A stretch of DNA of 64,000 bases from Roseococcus thiosulfatophilus (lineage in GTDB: Bacteria > Pseudomonadota > Alphaproteobacteria > Acetobacterales > Acetobacteraceae). The stretch is taken from positions 79,236 to 143,235 of the forward strand of contig NZ_JAFFQY010000005.1 of assembly GCF_017311575.1 (NCBI RefSeq), given 5' to 3'. The notes beneath the pieces are model-generated. The model saw only the letters and a list, made by a program, of their open reading frames with translations. It was not told the origin of the DNA and ran no database searches. Shown in pieces: positions 8,395 through 18,134 of the stretch. The position numbers and the translations under genes were made by a program. Position 1 is the first letter of the stretch, and the number at the start of each line of letters is the position of its first letter.

Positions 8395-9033
8395 TCAGGC
8401 GGATGCGCCCGGCAACGGGTGGTAGGGCAGGGGGGCGAAGCGGGTGGGGTAGAAATCCATCTGCCCCCAGACGCCCTGGGCCACATAGGGGTCCTCGGCC
8501 CAGAAGGCGCGGGCCTCGGCCACCGTGGCGTGGCGGGTGATGGCGATGCTGCCCACCATCTCGCCCTTCGCGTCCAGCAGGGCGCCGCCGCAGGCCAGGG
8601 TGCCGTCCCCGGCGAAGGCGCGCACACGGTCGAAATGGCCGGGGCGGGCCTCGGCGCGGCGGGGGGCGGCGCCCGGCTGGTCCTCGGCCACCAGCACGCA
8701 ATGCGTCATGGCGCTGGGCGTGGGGCCGGAGGGGAGGGGAAGGTAGGGCAGGGGGGCGATGCGGAAGGGCCGCATCTGGTAGGAAAGCCACACGCCATCC
8801 CGCGCGAAAGGCTCCTCCATCAGGTATTCGCGGGTGCCGAGCTCATCCTCGCCGCCCAGGATCATGACGGAGCCGGCGACGGAGCCATCCTCGCGGAACA
8901 GTGGCACGGCCAGGCTGAGGCGCCCGGCCTCGGCCCAGCGGGAGATCACGTTCAGGTGGCGGTCGCGCGCGGCAGCGCGGCGGGCGGGGGCCTCGGCGTC
9001 CTCGCCGTCCCAGCCCAGGATCACATGGCCCAT
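8395..9033 (-). CDS. Tandem YciI-domain protein
   Basis: A 212-aa protein made of two YciI-like (dimeric alpha/beta barrel) domains. Domain 1 (about residues 1-105) has RDRHLNVISRW, SVMILGGEDE and the EEPFARDGVW segment. Domain 2 (about 110-205) repeats this with RPGHFDRVRAF, SIAITRHATVAEARAFW and EDPYVAQGVWGQ. Each keeps a His in the first helix and the acidic DPY/EPF motif that lines the YciI active-site cleft. Single YciI domains normally dimerise, so the fusion probably forms an intramolecular dimer. The reaction is unknown. ATG 9033 is chosen because it begins the first beta strand; upstream codons lie in the mlaF gene region. Confidence 0.8.
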   Translation of the reverse strand: MGHVILGWDGEDAEAPARRAAARDRHLNVISRWAEAGRLSLAVPLFREDGSVAGSVMILGGEDELGTREYLMEEPFARDGVWLSYQMRPFRIAPLPYLPLPSGPTPSAMTHCVLVAEDQPGAAPRRAEARPGHFDRVRAFAGDGTLACGGALLDAKGEMVGSIAITRHATVAEARAFWAEDPYVAQGVWGQMDFYPTRFAPLPYHPLPGASA

Positions 9034-9046
9034 CGCACGCCCTCCG

Positions 9047-9820
9047 CTACCGCCGCAGCTCCATCTGGATCGGCCCCTCGCGCTCGCCATTGGCGAACTG
9101 GTCCACCATGGCGTTGCCCGTGTGGCCCAGCGCCTCGGCATGGCCCGCCCAGATGATGCGGCCCTTGTGGATCATGGCCGCATGGTCGCCGATCCGGCGC
9201 GCGCTGGCCATGTCATGCGTGATGGAAAAGGCGGTGGCGCCCAGCTTCTCCACGCAATCCACGATCAGCCCGTCAATCACGGCGCCCATGATCGGGTCGA
9301 GGCCCGTGGTGGGCTCGTCGAAGAAGATGATCTCGGGCTTGGAGGCGATCGCCCTGGCAAGGGCCACGCGCTTCTGCATGCCGCCCGAGAGTTCGGCGGG
9401 CGAAAGCTCGCCCACGCTGGCCGCCAGCCCCACCTGGGCCAGCACCTCGGCCGCGCGGTCGCGGGCGGCGCGGCGGGTGATGCGGTTCTGCGCCAGCAGC
9501 TTGAAGCAGACGTTCTCCCAGACCGGCAGGCTGTCGAACAGCGCGCCGTTCTGGAACAGCATCCCCGTGCGGTCGAGCAGTTCGGCGCGGTCGCGGCGGG
9601 AGAGGCGCGTCACGTCCCGCCCGTCAATCTCCACCACGCCGTCATCGGGCGGGATCAGCCCCAGGATGCACTTGATGGTGACGGATTTGCCCGAGCCCGA
9701 GCCGCCCAGCAGCACCATGGAATGCCGCGCCTCCACGTCGAGGTCCACGCCATCCAGCACCACCTTCTCGCCGAAGGATTTGCGCAGGCCCCGCAGCCGG
9801 ATCTTGGGGGTCGCGCTCAC
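9047..9820 (-). CDS. mlaF: MlaF-type ABC transporter ATPase
   Basis: A 257-aa ABC ATPase. Walker A is GGSGSGKS near residues 39-46, the signature is LSGGMQKR, and Walker B is IIFFDEPTTGLDP followed by the switch His in ITHD. The sequence SGGMQKRVALARA and the pairing with an MlaE permease identify the Mla/Ttg2/Mkl lipid-transport family, which maintains outer-membrane lipid asymmetry. The start is GTG 9820, overlapping the mlaE stop by 4 bp (GTGA). The usual partners mlaD (MCE protein) and mlaC do not follow in this window. Confidence 0.9.
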   Translation of the reverse strand: MSATPKIRLRGLRKSFGEKVVLDGVDLDVEARHSMVLLGGSGSGKSVTIKCILGLIPPDDGVVEIDGRDVTRLSRRDRAELLDRTGMLFQNGALFDSLPVWENVCFKLLAQNRITRRAARDRAAEVLAQVGLAASVGELSPAELSGGMQKRVALARAIASKPEIIFFDEPTTGLDPIMGAVIDGLIVDCVEKLGATAFSITHDMASARRIGDHAAMIHKGRIIWAGHAEALGHTGNAMVDQFANGEREGPIQMELRR

Positions 9821-10602
9821 CGGGAGAAGAACGCCTGGGTCAGCACATAGTCGAAGGCCAGGATGAGGATGGAGGCCGCCACCACCGCCTTGGTCGTCGC
9901 CTTGCCCACGCCCTGCGCGCCGCCCTGGCTCTGATAGCCATACCAGCAGCCCATCAGCGTGATGAGGAAGCCGAAGACCCCGGCCTTGATGAGGCCGCTG
10001 ATCACGTCCATCGCCTCCAGCACGTCCCAGCTGCTGGTGAGATAGGCGGGGCCCGCGAAGCCGAGGCTCAAGGTCGCCACCAGGAAGCCGCCCATCACGC
10101 CCAGGGTGTTCGCCACCACCACCAGCAGCGGCAAGGCCAGCGTACCGGCCAGCAGGCGGGGGGCGACCAGGTATTTCATCGGCTCGGTGGAGAGAGTCCG
10201 CAGCGCGTCGATCTGGTCGGTGACGCGCATGGTGCCGATCTCGGCCGCCATGGCCGCGCCGACACGCCCGGCCACGATCAGCCCGGTGAGGACCGGCCCC
10301 AATTCGCGCGTGATGGACAGCACGACCACCGAGGCCATCGCGCTTTCCGCATTGAAGCGCGCGAAACCGGTGTGAGTCTGCAAGGCCAGGACCATGCCGG
10401 TGAACAGCGCCGTCAGCGCCACCACGGGCAGGGAGAAATAGGCGATCTCGACGAAATGCCGCAGGAATTGCCGCGGCCCATAGGGCGGGCGGAAGAGCTG
10501 GACCAGGGCGTTGGCGGCGAAGAGCACCAGCGCGCCGACCTGCGCGCTGGCGCCCAGCACCGCGCGGCCGAGCCCGGCCACGATGTCGAGGGGTGCGGTC
10601 AT
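9817..10602 (-). CDS. mlaE: MlaE-type ABC transporter permease
   Basis: A 261-aa integral membrane protein of the MlaE (DUF140) family. Visible family motifs include FTGMVLALQT, ITRELGPVLTGLIVAGRVGAAMAAEIGTMRVTDQ-type text in the centre and LIKAGVFGFLI near the end. It is the permease subunit of the phospholipid transporter working with MlaF in the inner membrane. The ATG at 10602 overlaps the alr stop by 4 bp, so alr-mlaE-mlaF look like one transcription unit. Confidence 0.92.
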   Translation of the reverse strand: MTAPLDIVAGLGRAVLGASAQVGALVLFAANALVQLFRPPYGPRQFLRHFVEIAYFSLPVVALTALFTGMVLALQTHTGFARFNAESAMASVVVLSITRELGPVLTGLIVAGRVGAAMAAEIGTMRVTDQIDALRTLSTEPMKYLVAPRLLAGTLALPLLVVVANTLGVMGGFLVATLSLGFAGPAYLTSSWDVLEAMDVISGLIKAGVFGFLITLMGCWYGYQSQGGAQGVGKATTKAVVAASILILAFDYVLTQAFFSR

Positions 10603-11642
10603 GCGGGCAGGTAACGCCTTGTGTAGCGCGCGCCAAGCGAGGTGAGCACCTCATAGCCGATCGTGCCGGCCAGCGCCGCCACCGCATCGGCATCCTGCGC
10701 GGGGCCCAGAACCTCGATCATCTCGCCCACGCGCGCGGCGGGGATCTCCGTCACGTCATAGGTGGTGAGGTCCATGGAGACGCGGCCCACCAGCGGCGCG
10801 CGGCTTCCGTGCAGCACCCCGAAGCCCTGGCCCGACTGCGCGCGCAGCCAGCCATCGGCATAGCCGAGTGCGACGGTGGCGATGCGGGTGGGGCGCGCGG
10901 CCGTCCAGCCGGCGCCATAGCCCACCGTGGCCCCCGCGGGGATGTCGCGCAGCTGCAAGATGGGCACCTCCAGCCGAACAACGGCTTCCATGGGATTCGG
11001 CTGCCCAGGGATAGGGTTGATGCCATAGAGCGCGCAACCCGGGCGCGCCAGATCACTCAGGAAGGGCGAGCCCAGGAAGAGGCCCGAGGAGTTGGCCAGG
11101 CTGCGCGGCAGCGGCGGCAGACGGGCGCAGGCCACGGCGAAGCGCTCGGCCTGCAACCTATTGAGAGGATGGGAAGCTTCATCCGCGCAGGCCAGGTGCG
11201 TCATCACATAGCGCAGGCGGACAGCGCCCAGCGGCGTGGGGTCGGCGGCCAATGCGTCCAGCTCCGACGCATCGAGGCCGAGGCGGGACATGCCTGTATC
11301 CAAGTGCAACAGGCCTTCGCCGCCCGCATGGGCGCGCAGATCCTCGAGGCTGTTCAGCACGGGCGTGAGGCGCGGATGGGTGCCGGGCGCGAAGCCGTTC
11401 AGCACGGCCACCATGGGGCCAGGGCCGATGGCATCGCGCACCGCCTCGCCCTCGGCGGGGTGGGCCACGAAGAAATGCGCGCAGCCGGCCGCGTGCAGGG
11501 CGCGGGCGATGGGCGCGGCGCCCAGCCCATAGCCATTGGCCTTCACCACGGCGGCGACGGCGCCAGGCGCATGGCGCGCGCAGAGGCGGCGCCAGTTCCG
11601 CACCACCGCGCCGAGATCCACCGTGAGAAGGCCTTGTTCCAT
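10599..11642 (-). CDS. alr: Alanine racemase
   Basis: A 347-aa PLP enzyme of fold type III that interconverts L- and D-alanine for peptidoglycan. The PLP lysine lies in AVVKANGYGLG (Lys34). The segment GATVGYGAGW carries the opposing catalytic Tyr, and GRVSMDLTTYDV is the conserved C-terminal barrel motif. The start MEQGLLTVDL at ATG 11642 is preferred over upstream codons, as alanine racemases begin close to this strand. It lies 38 bp behind dnaB, a common alphaproteobacterial neighbour. Confidence 0.93.
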   Translation of the reverse strand: MEQGLLTVDLGAVVRNWRRLCARHAPGAVAAVVKANGYGLGAAPIARALHAAGCAHFFVAHPAEGEAVRDAIGPGPMVAVLNGFAPGTHPRLTPVLNSLEDLRAHAGGEGLLHLDTGMSRLGLDASELDALAADPTPLGAVRLRYVMTHLACADEASHPLNRLQAERFAVACARLPPLPRSLANSSGLFLGSPFLSDLARPGCALYGINPIPGQPNPMEAVVRLEVPILQLRDIPAGATVGYGAGWTAARPTRIATVALGYADGWLRAQSGQGFGVLHGSRAPLVGRVSMDLTTYDVTEIPAARVGEMIEVLGPAQDADAVAALAGTIGYEVLTSLGARYTRRYLPA

Positions 11643-11657
11643 CACCCGTCCGATCGT

Positions 11658-11675
11658 CGCCGGCCTATGCCGGCG
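11658..11675 (-). other. Perfect 7-bp hairpin in the dnaB-alr gap
   Basis: The 38-bp gap holds CGCCGGC, a 4-base loop (CTAT) and GCCGGCG. No T-run follows on the minus strand, so it is not a typical intrinsic terminator. It could modulate readthrough from dnaB into alr or stabilise an mRNA end; the function is not known. Confidence 0.45.
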
Positions 11676-11680
11676 CATCG

Positions 11681-13195
<1,515 letters not shown>

Positions 13196-13234
13196 GCGGG
13201 GCAAGGCTACCGCCTTCCGCCCGAGTCCCGCACC

Positions 13235-13253
13235 TGTGGACAGCTGTGGATAA
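13235..13253 (-). promoter_or_regulatory. DnaA box pair upstream of dnaB
   Basis: On the minus strand, 13253-13245 reads TTATCCACA, a perfect match to the DnaA-box consensus. A second, 7-of-9 box (CTGTCCACA) lies exactly 10 bp away at 13243-13235, on the same face of the helix. A GANTC site (GAGTC) sits at 13223-13227, closer to the start codon. The pair lies 40-58 bp before the dnaB ATG, where DnaA could regulate dnaB transcription. Binding and regulation are inferred. Confidence 0.6.
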
Positions 13254-13259
13254 CGGGGA

Positions 13260-14375
13260 TCAATCCCGCTGCCACGCCAGCAAGGCCAGCAGCGCGGCCG
13301 CGCACATCGCGGCCATGGAGAGGAAGACCAGCCCGCCAAGTGCCGCGAAAACCTGACCGGACAGCCACATGACCACGCCCATAGTGGCGCTGACCCCGGC
13401 CGAGAGCAGGGTCTGGGCCCGACCCGACAATTCCGCCGGCAATCGGACCATGGCGCGCATGGCGGCCAAGTGCATCACGCCGAAGGTGGCGGCGTGGAGG
13501 GTTTGCAGCAGCAGCAGCGCGATGGGGTCCGCCGTCACCGCCGTCAGCCCCCAGCGCAGCACCCCCGCCCCGGCGGCGATGGCCACCAGGGCGCGCAGCC
13601 CCAGCCGGTCCACCAGCCGCCCGCCGCGCAGGAAGAGCAGCACTTCCGCCACCACCCCGACCCCCCAGAGCACCCCGATGAAGCCGGCCGAGAGCCCCGC
13701 CGCCTGCCAATGCAGCGTCGAGAAGGCGTAGTAGGCCGCGTGGCTCGCCTGGATCAGCGCCGAGACCAGCAGCACGCGGCGGAAGAGGGGCTCGCGCAGC
13801 GGCGCCCAAAGCCCGCCGCGGGGCGCCGCGCGGCGCGGCCCCGGCGGCGGCAGGGCGAGGGCGGAGAGCGCCGTCAGCACCATCGCCCCGGCCAGGATCC
13901 AGGCCACCGCGCGCGGCCCGGCCCATTCCGTCGCCTGGCCCGCCGCGACGGCGCCGATGATGAAGGTGATGGAGCCCCAGGCCCGCACCCGCGCATAGTC
14001 GAAGCCCCCCGCCCGCACCGCCCCGGCCGCCTGGCTGTCCGAGAGGGGAATGATGGGCGCGGCCGCCGCGCTGTGCAGCAACTGCACCGCCAGCAGCAGG
14101 GCGAAGCCCGCCAGCAGCCCGAAGCCCACCGCCGCCAGGGCCGCCAGCAGGCAGGTGAAGGCCAGCAGGCGCCGCATGTCCGCCACCTGGTCCGCCAGCC
14201 GGCCCGAGAGCGGCCCGGCCACCAGCCGCACCATGGCCCCTGCCGCCAGCACGGTGCCGACCTGTTCCGGGGTCAGCCCGCCCTCGGCCAGGATGGCCGG
14301 CAGGAAGGGCAGCATGGCGCCGAAGCCCAGGAACTGGGCGCCGAAAAGGAGGGCGAAGCGCCGGGGAGGATTCAC
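13260..14375 (-). CDS. MFS permease, 3-phenylpropionate/LacY-like branch
   Basis: A 371-aa protein with about twelve hydrophobic segments. The N-terminal FALLFGAQFLGFGAMLPFLPAIL and DYARVRAWGSITFI segments resemble the MFS_1-like/HcaT group rather than sugar or multidrug permeases. The substrate is unknown. The start is uncertain: GTG 14375 (VNPPRR) places a short basic tail before the first helix, while TTG 14411 would add a basic extension. It is divergent from the helicase gene and ends 64 bp before the dnaB start. Confidence 0.82.
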   Translation of the reverse strand: MNPPRRFALLFGAQFLGFGAMLPFLPAILAEGGLTPEQVGTVLAAGAMVRLVAGPLSGRLADQVADMRRLLAFTCLLAALAAVGFGLLAGFALLLAVQLLHSAAAAPIIPLSDSQAAGAVRAGGFDYARVRAWGSITFIIGAVAAGQATEWAGPRAVAWILAGAMVLTALSALALPPPGPRRAAPRGGLWAPLREPLFRRVLLVSALIQASHAAYYAFSTLHWQAAGLSAGFIGVLWGVGVVAEVLLFLRGGRLVDRLGLRALVAIAAGAGVLRWGLTAVTADPIALLLLQTLHAATFGVMHLAAMRAMVRLPAELSGRAQTLLSAGVSATMGVVMWLSGQVFAALGGLVFLSMAAMCAAALLALLAWQRD

Positions 14376-14455
14376 GCGGCGCACTCTCGCCGCGCAAGGG
14401 CGGCGTTGCAATCACCGCCGCATGCGCCATAACGACCGGGATAGCGTCCGGAACC

Positions 14456-17368
14456 ATGGCCCACATGTTTGATCCCCGCGTGAAAGCGATCCTCGGCCCC
14501 ACCAACACGGGCAAGACGCATCTCGCCATGGAGCGTCTGCTGGCGCATGCCTCCGGCATCATCGGCTTCCCGCTGCGGCTGCTGGCGCGCGAGAACTATG
14601 ACCGCATGGTGGCCGCCAAGGGCGAGAAGCACGTGGCCCTCATCACCGGCGAGGAAAAGATCATCCCGCCCGAGGCCAAGTGGTTCGCCTGCACGGTGGA
14701 GGCCATGCCGCTCGACCGCCGCGCGGAATTCCTGGCGGTGGACGAGATCCAGCTCTGCGCCGACCCCGACCGCGGGCACATCTTCACCGACCGGCTGCTG
14801 CACGCGCGCGGGCTGGTCGAGACGATGTTCATGGGCGCGGAAACCATCCGCCCCCTGCTCCAGCGCCTCGTCCCCCAGGTGGAGATCGAGACGCGGCCGC
14901 GCCTGTCGCAGCTGACCCACACCGGCCCCGCGAAACTCACCAAGCTGCCGCCGCGCAGCGCCGTCGTCGCCTTCAGCGCGGCCGAGGTCTATGCCATCGC
15001 GGAGGCCATCCGCCGCCGGCGCGGCGGCTGCGCGGTGGTGATGGGGCGCCTGTCCCCGCGCACCCGCAACGCCCAGGTCAAGATGTACCAGGACCGCGAG
15101 GTGGACTTCCTGGTGGCGACGGACGCCATCGGCATGGGGCTGAACATGGACGTGGACCATGTGGCCTTCGCCAACCTCCAGAAATTCGACGGCCACGCGC
15201 CCCGGATGCTGACGGCGCAGGAGGCCGCGCAGATCGCCGGCCGCGCCGGCCGCGGCATGCGCGACGGCAGCTTCGGCGTGACGGGCGAATGCCCGCCTTT
15301 GCCGGAGGAGATGATCGAGAAGATCGAGAACCACAGCTTCGAGCCGCTGCAGGCGCTGGCCTGGCGCAACAGCAACCTCGACTTCACCAGCCTGGACGGG
15401 CTGCTGGACAGCCTCGGCGCCCCCCCGCCGCAGCCCGGCCTGACCAAGGGCCATGACGCCACCGACCACATCACCCTGAACCACCTGGCGCGCGAGGCGG
15501 AGATCCGTCGCCTCGCCTCCTCGCGCACGCGCATCGCGCTGCTGTGGGAGACCTGCCAGGTGCCGGATTTCCGCAAGCTGGCGGATGACAGCCACACGCG
15601 GCTCTGCGCGCGCATCTTCACCCATCTGGTGGAGGATGGCGCGCTGCCGTCGGACTGGATCGCCTCCCAGATCGCCGCCTGCCGCAACATCGAGGGCGAT
15701 CTCGACACGCTGATGGCGCGGCTCTCGCACATTCGCGTCTGGGCCTATGTCGCCGCACGCGCCGATTGGGTGCGCGACGCCCCCGCCCAGCAGGAGGCCG
15801 CCCGCGCCGCCGAGGACCTGGTCAGCGACGCCCTGCACGAGCGCCTGACCGCCCGCTTCGTGGACCGCCGCGCCGCGCACCTCATCCGCCGCCTGGACGA
15901 CACGGCCGAGGACGTGCTCAGCGCCGTCAACCGCCAGGGCGAGGTGGTGGTGGAAGGCCATAAGGTCGGCCGCATCCAGGGCTTCGACTTCATCCCCGAG
16001 CCCGGCGAGGGCGGGGAGGAGGAGAAGAAGCTCGTTCTCCGCGCCGCCCGCCGCGCCCTGGCGCAGGAGATGCCGCGCCGCCTGGCCGCGCTGGAAGTGG
16101 CCAAGCCCGACGCCTTCGCCCTGACGCCCGAGCACCGCGTCACCTGGGACGGCGCCGAGATCGCGCGCCTCAAGATGGGCAGCGAGCCGGGCAAACCGCT
16201 GATCGAGGTGAACGCCTCCGAATACCTGGACGGCGCGCAGCGCGAGCGCGTGCGGGTCAAGCTCGCCGCCTTCATCGAGGGCGTGCTGGCCAAGGACCTT
16301 GCCGCGCTGACGACGGTGGAGACGAAGGCCGCCGAGGACAACACCCTGCGCGGCCCCGCCTTCCAGCTGCGCGAGACGCTGGGCCTCAAGCCCGGCGACA
16401 CGCGCAACAATATCGGCCAGGAGGTGCGGACCAAGCTCAAGGCCATCGGCATCCGCGCCGGGCGCTTCGCCCTCTATGTGCCCGAGGCGCTGAAGCCGCG
16501 CCCCATGGGGCTGCGCGCCCAACTCTGGGCGCTCAGCCACGACATCCCGACGCCGCCGCTGCCCGCGCCGGGCCTCGTTTCCATCCCGGCCGATGGGGTG
16601 ATGGCGCTGCAATGGCCGCCGGGCTTCGCCGAGATCATGGGCTGGGTGCCGGCCGGCCCCGTGCTGGTGCGCCTGGACGTGGCCGAGCGCGTGGCCGCCG
16701 AACTCGGCTACCTGACGCGCCGCGCCCCCGCCCCCCTGCCGCCCGAGACGCTGGGCCGCTTCGGCATCCGCGGCGAGATGCTGGGCCCCGTGCTCGCGGG
16801 CCTGGGTTTCCGCCTGATCGAGAGCACGCCGCTGGAGGAAGGGGTGGAAGGCCCGCCCGCGCCCACCATGGTCGCCTGGGCCCGTCCCGAACGCCCGCCC
16901 CGGCGCGAGGGCAACCGTGGCCGCCCGGACCAGCGCGGCCGCGGCCCGCACCGCGAGGGCGCCCCGGCCCAGGAAGGCGCCCCCGTCGCCGAGGGCGAGG
17001 CCCCGCGCCCCGCCCGTCAGCGCCGCGAATTCCCCAAGGGTCCGCGCGGCCCGCGCCCCGAATCGGGCGCGGCCGCCGATTCGCCCCGTCCGGAAGGGCA
17101 GCGCCCCGAGGGCCAGCGCCCAGAGGGGCAAAGGCAGGACGGCCCGCGCGGCGACCGCCGCCCCGACCGGCCCCGCCAGGATGGGCCGCGTGGGGAGGGC
17201 TTCCGCAAGGACGGCCCGCGCCCCGACCGCGGCCGCCGCGACGGCCCGCCGCGTGACAGGGACCGCGGCCCGGGCGGCCCCGAGACGCGGACCTTCTTCG
17301 AGGACCGCCCCGCCGCCAAGGCCGAGGACAGCCCCTTCGCCGCCCTGCTGAAGCTCAAGCTGAAGTAG
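14456..17368 (+). CDS. SUV3-like superfamily 2 helicase with Arg/Gly/Pro-rich tail
   Basis: A 970-aa helicase similar to mitochondrial SUV3. Motif I is GPTNTGKT at residues 14-21 and the DEIQ box is at 96-99. Helicase domain C carries DFLVATDAIGMGLNMD and motif VI QIAGRAGRG near 258-267. SUV3 proteins are ATP-dependent RNA/DNA helicases; in mitochondria they work with RNA decay enzymes. The last ~160 residues (about 810-950) are low-complexity Arg/Pro/Gly/Asp/Glu with repeated RPEGQ units and probably form a flexible RNA-binding tail. ATG 14456 lies close to motif I, as usual for the family. The S4 gene follows after 3 bp. Confidence 0.88.
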   Translation: MAHMFDPRVKAILGPTNTGKTHLAMERLLAHASGIIGFPLRLLARENYDRMVAAKGEKHVALITGEEKIIPPEAKWFACTVEAMPLDRRAEFLAVDEIQLCADPDRGHIFTDRLLHARGLVETMFMGAETIRPLLQRLVPQVEIETRPRLSQLTHTGPAKLTKLPPRSAVVAFSAAEVYAIAEAIRRRRGGCAVVMGRLSPRTRNAQVKMYQDREVDFLVATDAIGMGLNMDVDHVAFANLQKFDGHAPRMLTAQEAAQIAGRAGRGMRDGSFGVTGECPPLPEEMIEKIENHSFEPLQALAWRNSNLDFTSLDGLLDSLGAPPPQPGLTKGHDATDHITLNHLAREAEIRRLASSRTRIALLWETCQVPDFRKLADDSHTRLCARIFTHLVEDGALPSDWIASQIAACRNIEGDLDTLMARLSHIRVWAYVAARADWVRDAPAQQEAARAAEDLVSDALHERLTARFVDRRAAHLIRRLDDTAEDVLSAVNRQGEVVVEGHKVGRIQGFDFIPEPGEGGEEEKKLVLRAARRALAQEMPRRLAALEVAKPDAFALTPEHRVTWDGAEIARLKMGSEPGKPLIEVNASEYLDGAQRERVRVKLAAFIEGVLAKDLAALTTVETKAAEDNTLRGPAFQLRETLGLKPGDTRNNIGQEVRTKLKAIGIRAGRFALYVPEALKPRPMGLRAQLWALSHDIPTPPLPAPGLVSIPADGVMALQWPPGFAEIMGWVPAGPVLVRLDVAERVAAELGYLTRRAPAPLPPETLGRFGIRGEMLGPVLAGLGFRLIESTPLEEGVEGPPAPTMVAWARPERPPRREGNRGRPDQRGRGPHREGAPAQEGAPVAEGEAPRPARQRREFPKGPRGPRPESGAAADSPRPEGQRPEGQRPEGQRQDGPRGDRRPDRPRQDGPRGEGFRKDGPRPDRGRRDGPPRDRDRGPGGPETRTFFEDRPAAKAEDSPFAALLKLKLK

Positions 17369-17371
17369 TCC

Positions 17372-17656
17372 ATGGCCGAAGGTGGCGCGCCCTTCCTGCG
17401 GCTCGACACCTGGCTCTGGCATGCGCGGCTGGCGAAGACCAAGGGGGAATGCGCCCGGCTGATCGAGGGGGGCGGCTTCCGCCTCAACCGCCAGCCGGTC
17501 ACCAAGGCCCATGCCCGCATCCGGCAGGGCGATGTGCTGACCTATCTCTGGCGGGAGGAGGTGCGGGTCTGGCGCGTCCTGGCGCTGGGCGAAAGGCGCG
17601 GCCCGCCGGCGGAAGCCCGCACCCTCTACGAGGATGTCCCGCAAACGGAACAATGA
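17372..17656 (+). CDS. S4-domain RNA-binding protein (Hsp15-like)
   Basis: A 94-aa protein. The S4 motif spans about residues 9-60 (LRLDTWLWHARLAKTKGECARL, GGGFRLNRQPV, RIRQGDVLTY), followed by a short basic C-terminus. Hsp15/HslR proteins recycle stalled 50S-peptidyl-tRNA complexes. Alphaproteobacterial homologues commonly follow the SUV3-like helicase, as here with a 3-bp gap, which suggests a shared RNA-related job. The residue-level role is inferred. Confidence 0.87.
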   Translation: MAEGGAPFLRLDTWLWHARLAKTKGECARLIEGGGFRLNRQPVTKAHARIRQGDVLTYLWREEVRVWRVLALGERRGPPAEARTLYEDVPQTEQ

Positions 17657-17728
17657 CGCGCGACGCCTTGCCAGACCGCGCGCCAGGGTCCAATTCTGCG
17701 CGTCATCCGACCCGCCGGGAGTGCCTTC

Positions 17729-18061
17729 GTGACCTATGTCGTCACCGAGAATTGCATCAAGTGCAAGTACATGGACTGCGTGGAAGTCTGTCCGGTGGAC
17801 TGCTTCTATGTCGGCGAGAACATGCTGGTGATCCATCCGGACGAATGCATTGATTGCGGCGTCTGCGAACCGGAATGCCCGGCCGAGGCCATCCTGCCCG
17901 ACAGCGACGACAAGGCGACGGCCTGGGTCGAGATCAACCGCAACTTCGCCCAATCCTGGCCCAACATCACCCGCAAGGGCGAGGCGCCGGAGGATGCGGA
18001 TGAGTGGAAGGACAAGCCCGGCAAGAAGGAATTGCTGAGCCCCAATCCGGGCAAGCCGTAG
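17729..18061 (+). CDS. fdxA: 7Fe-8S ferredoxin FdxA
   Basis: A 110-aa ferredoxin. Cysteines 9, 17 and 50 match the 3Fe-4S ligands, and 21, 40, 43 and 46 match the 4Fe-4S ligands of Azotobacter-type ferredoxin I. The C-terminal extension ([20 protein letters not shown]) is typical of FdxA. It is a cytoplasmic low-potential electron carrier; the partner is unknown. The start is GTG 17729. A 72-bp gap separates it from the S4 gene. A strong terminator follows 24 bp after the stop. Confidence 0.94.
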   Translation: MTYVVTENCIKCKYMDCVEVCPVDCFYVGENMLVIHPDECIDCGVCEPECPAEAILPDSDDKATAWVEINRNFAQSWPNITRKGEAPEDADEWKDKPGKKELLSPNPGKP

Positions 18062-18084
18062 CCGGCCAAGCCGTCACGGGCATG

Positions 18085-18122
18085 AAAAAGGGGCGGGGCG
18101 CGCAAGCACCCCGCCCCTTTTC
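18085..18122. terminator. Strong bidirectional intrinsic terminator
   Basis: A perfect 14-bp inverted repeat (18085-18098 with 18109-18122) has a 10-base loop. One arm starts with five A and the other ends with five T, so either strand gives a GC-rich stem followed by U. It lies between the convergent fdxA and coiled-coil genes and should stop transcription from both. Confidence 0.92.
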
Positions 18123-18134
18123 GCGTTGCCCGCC

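Noticed and set aside
17668..17696. Housekeeping promoter in front of fdxA
   Set aside because: TTGCCA has a 17-bp spaced partner CAATTC, but the -10 is too far from consensus to support a call.
14372..17953. Very long open frame antisense to the helicase and ferredoxin
   Set aside because: It has no recognisable domain, its frame follows the GC-rich third-position bias of the real genes on the other strand, and the opposing genes have strong family matches.
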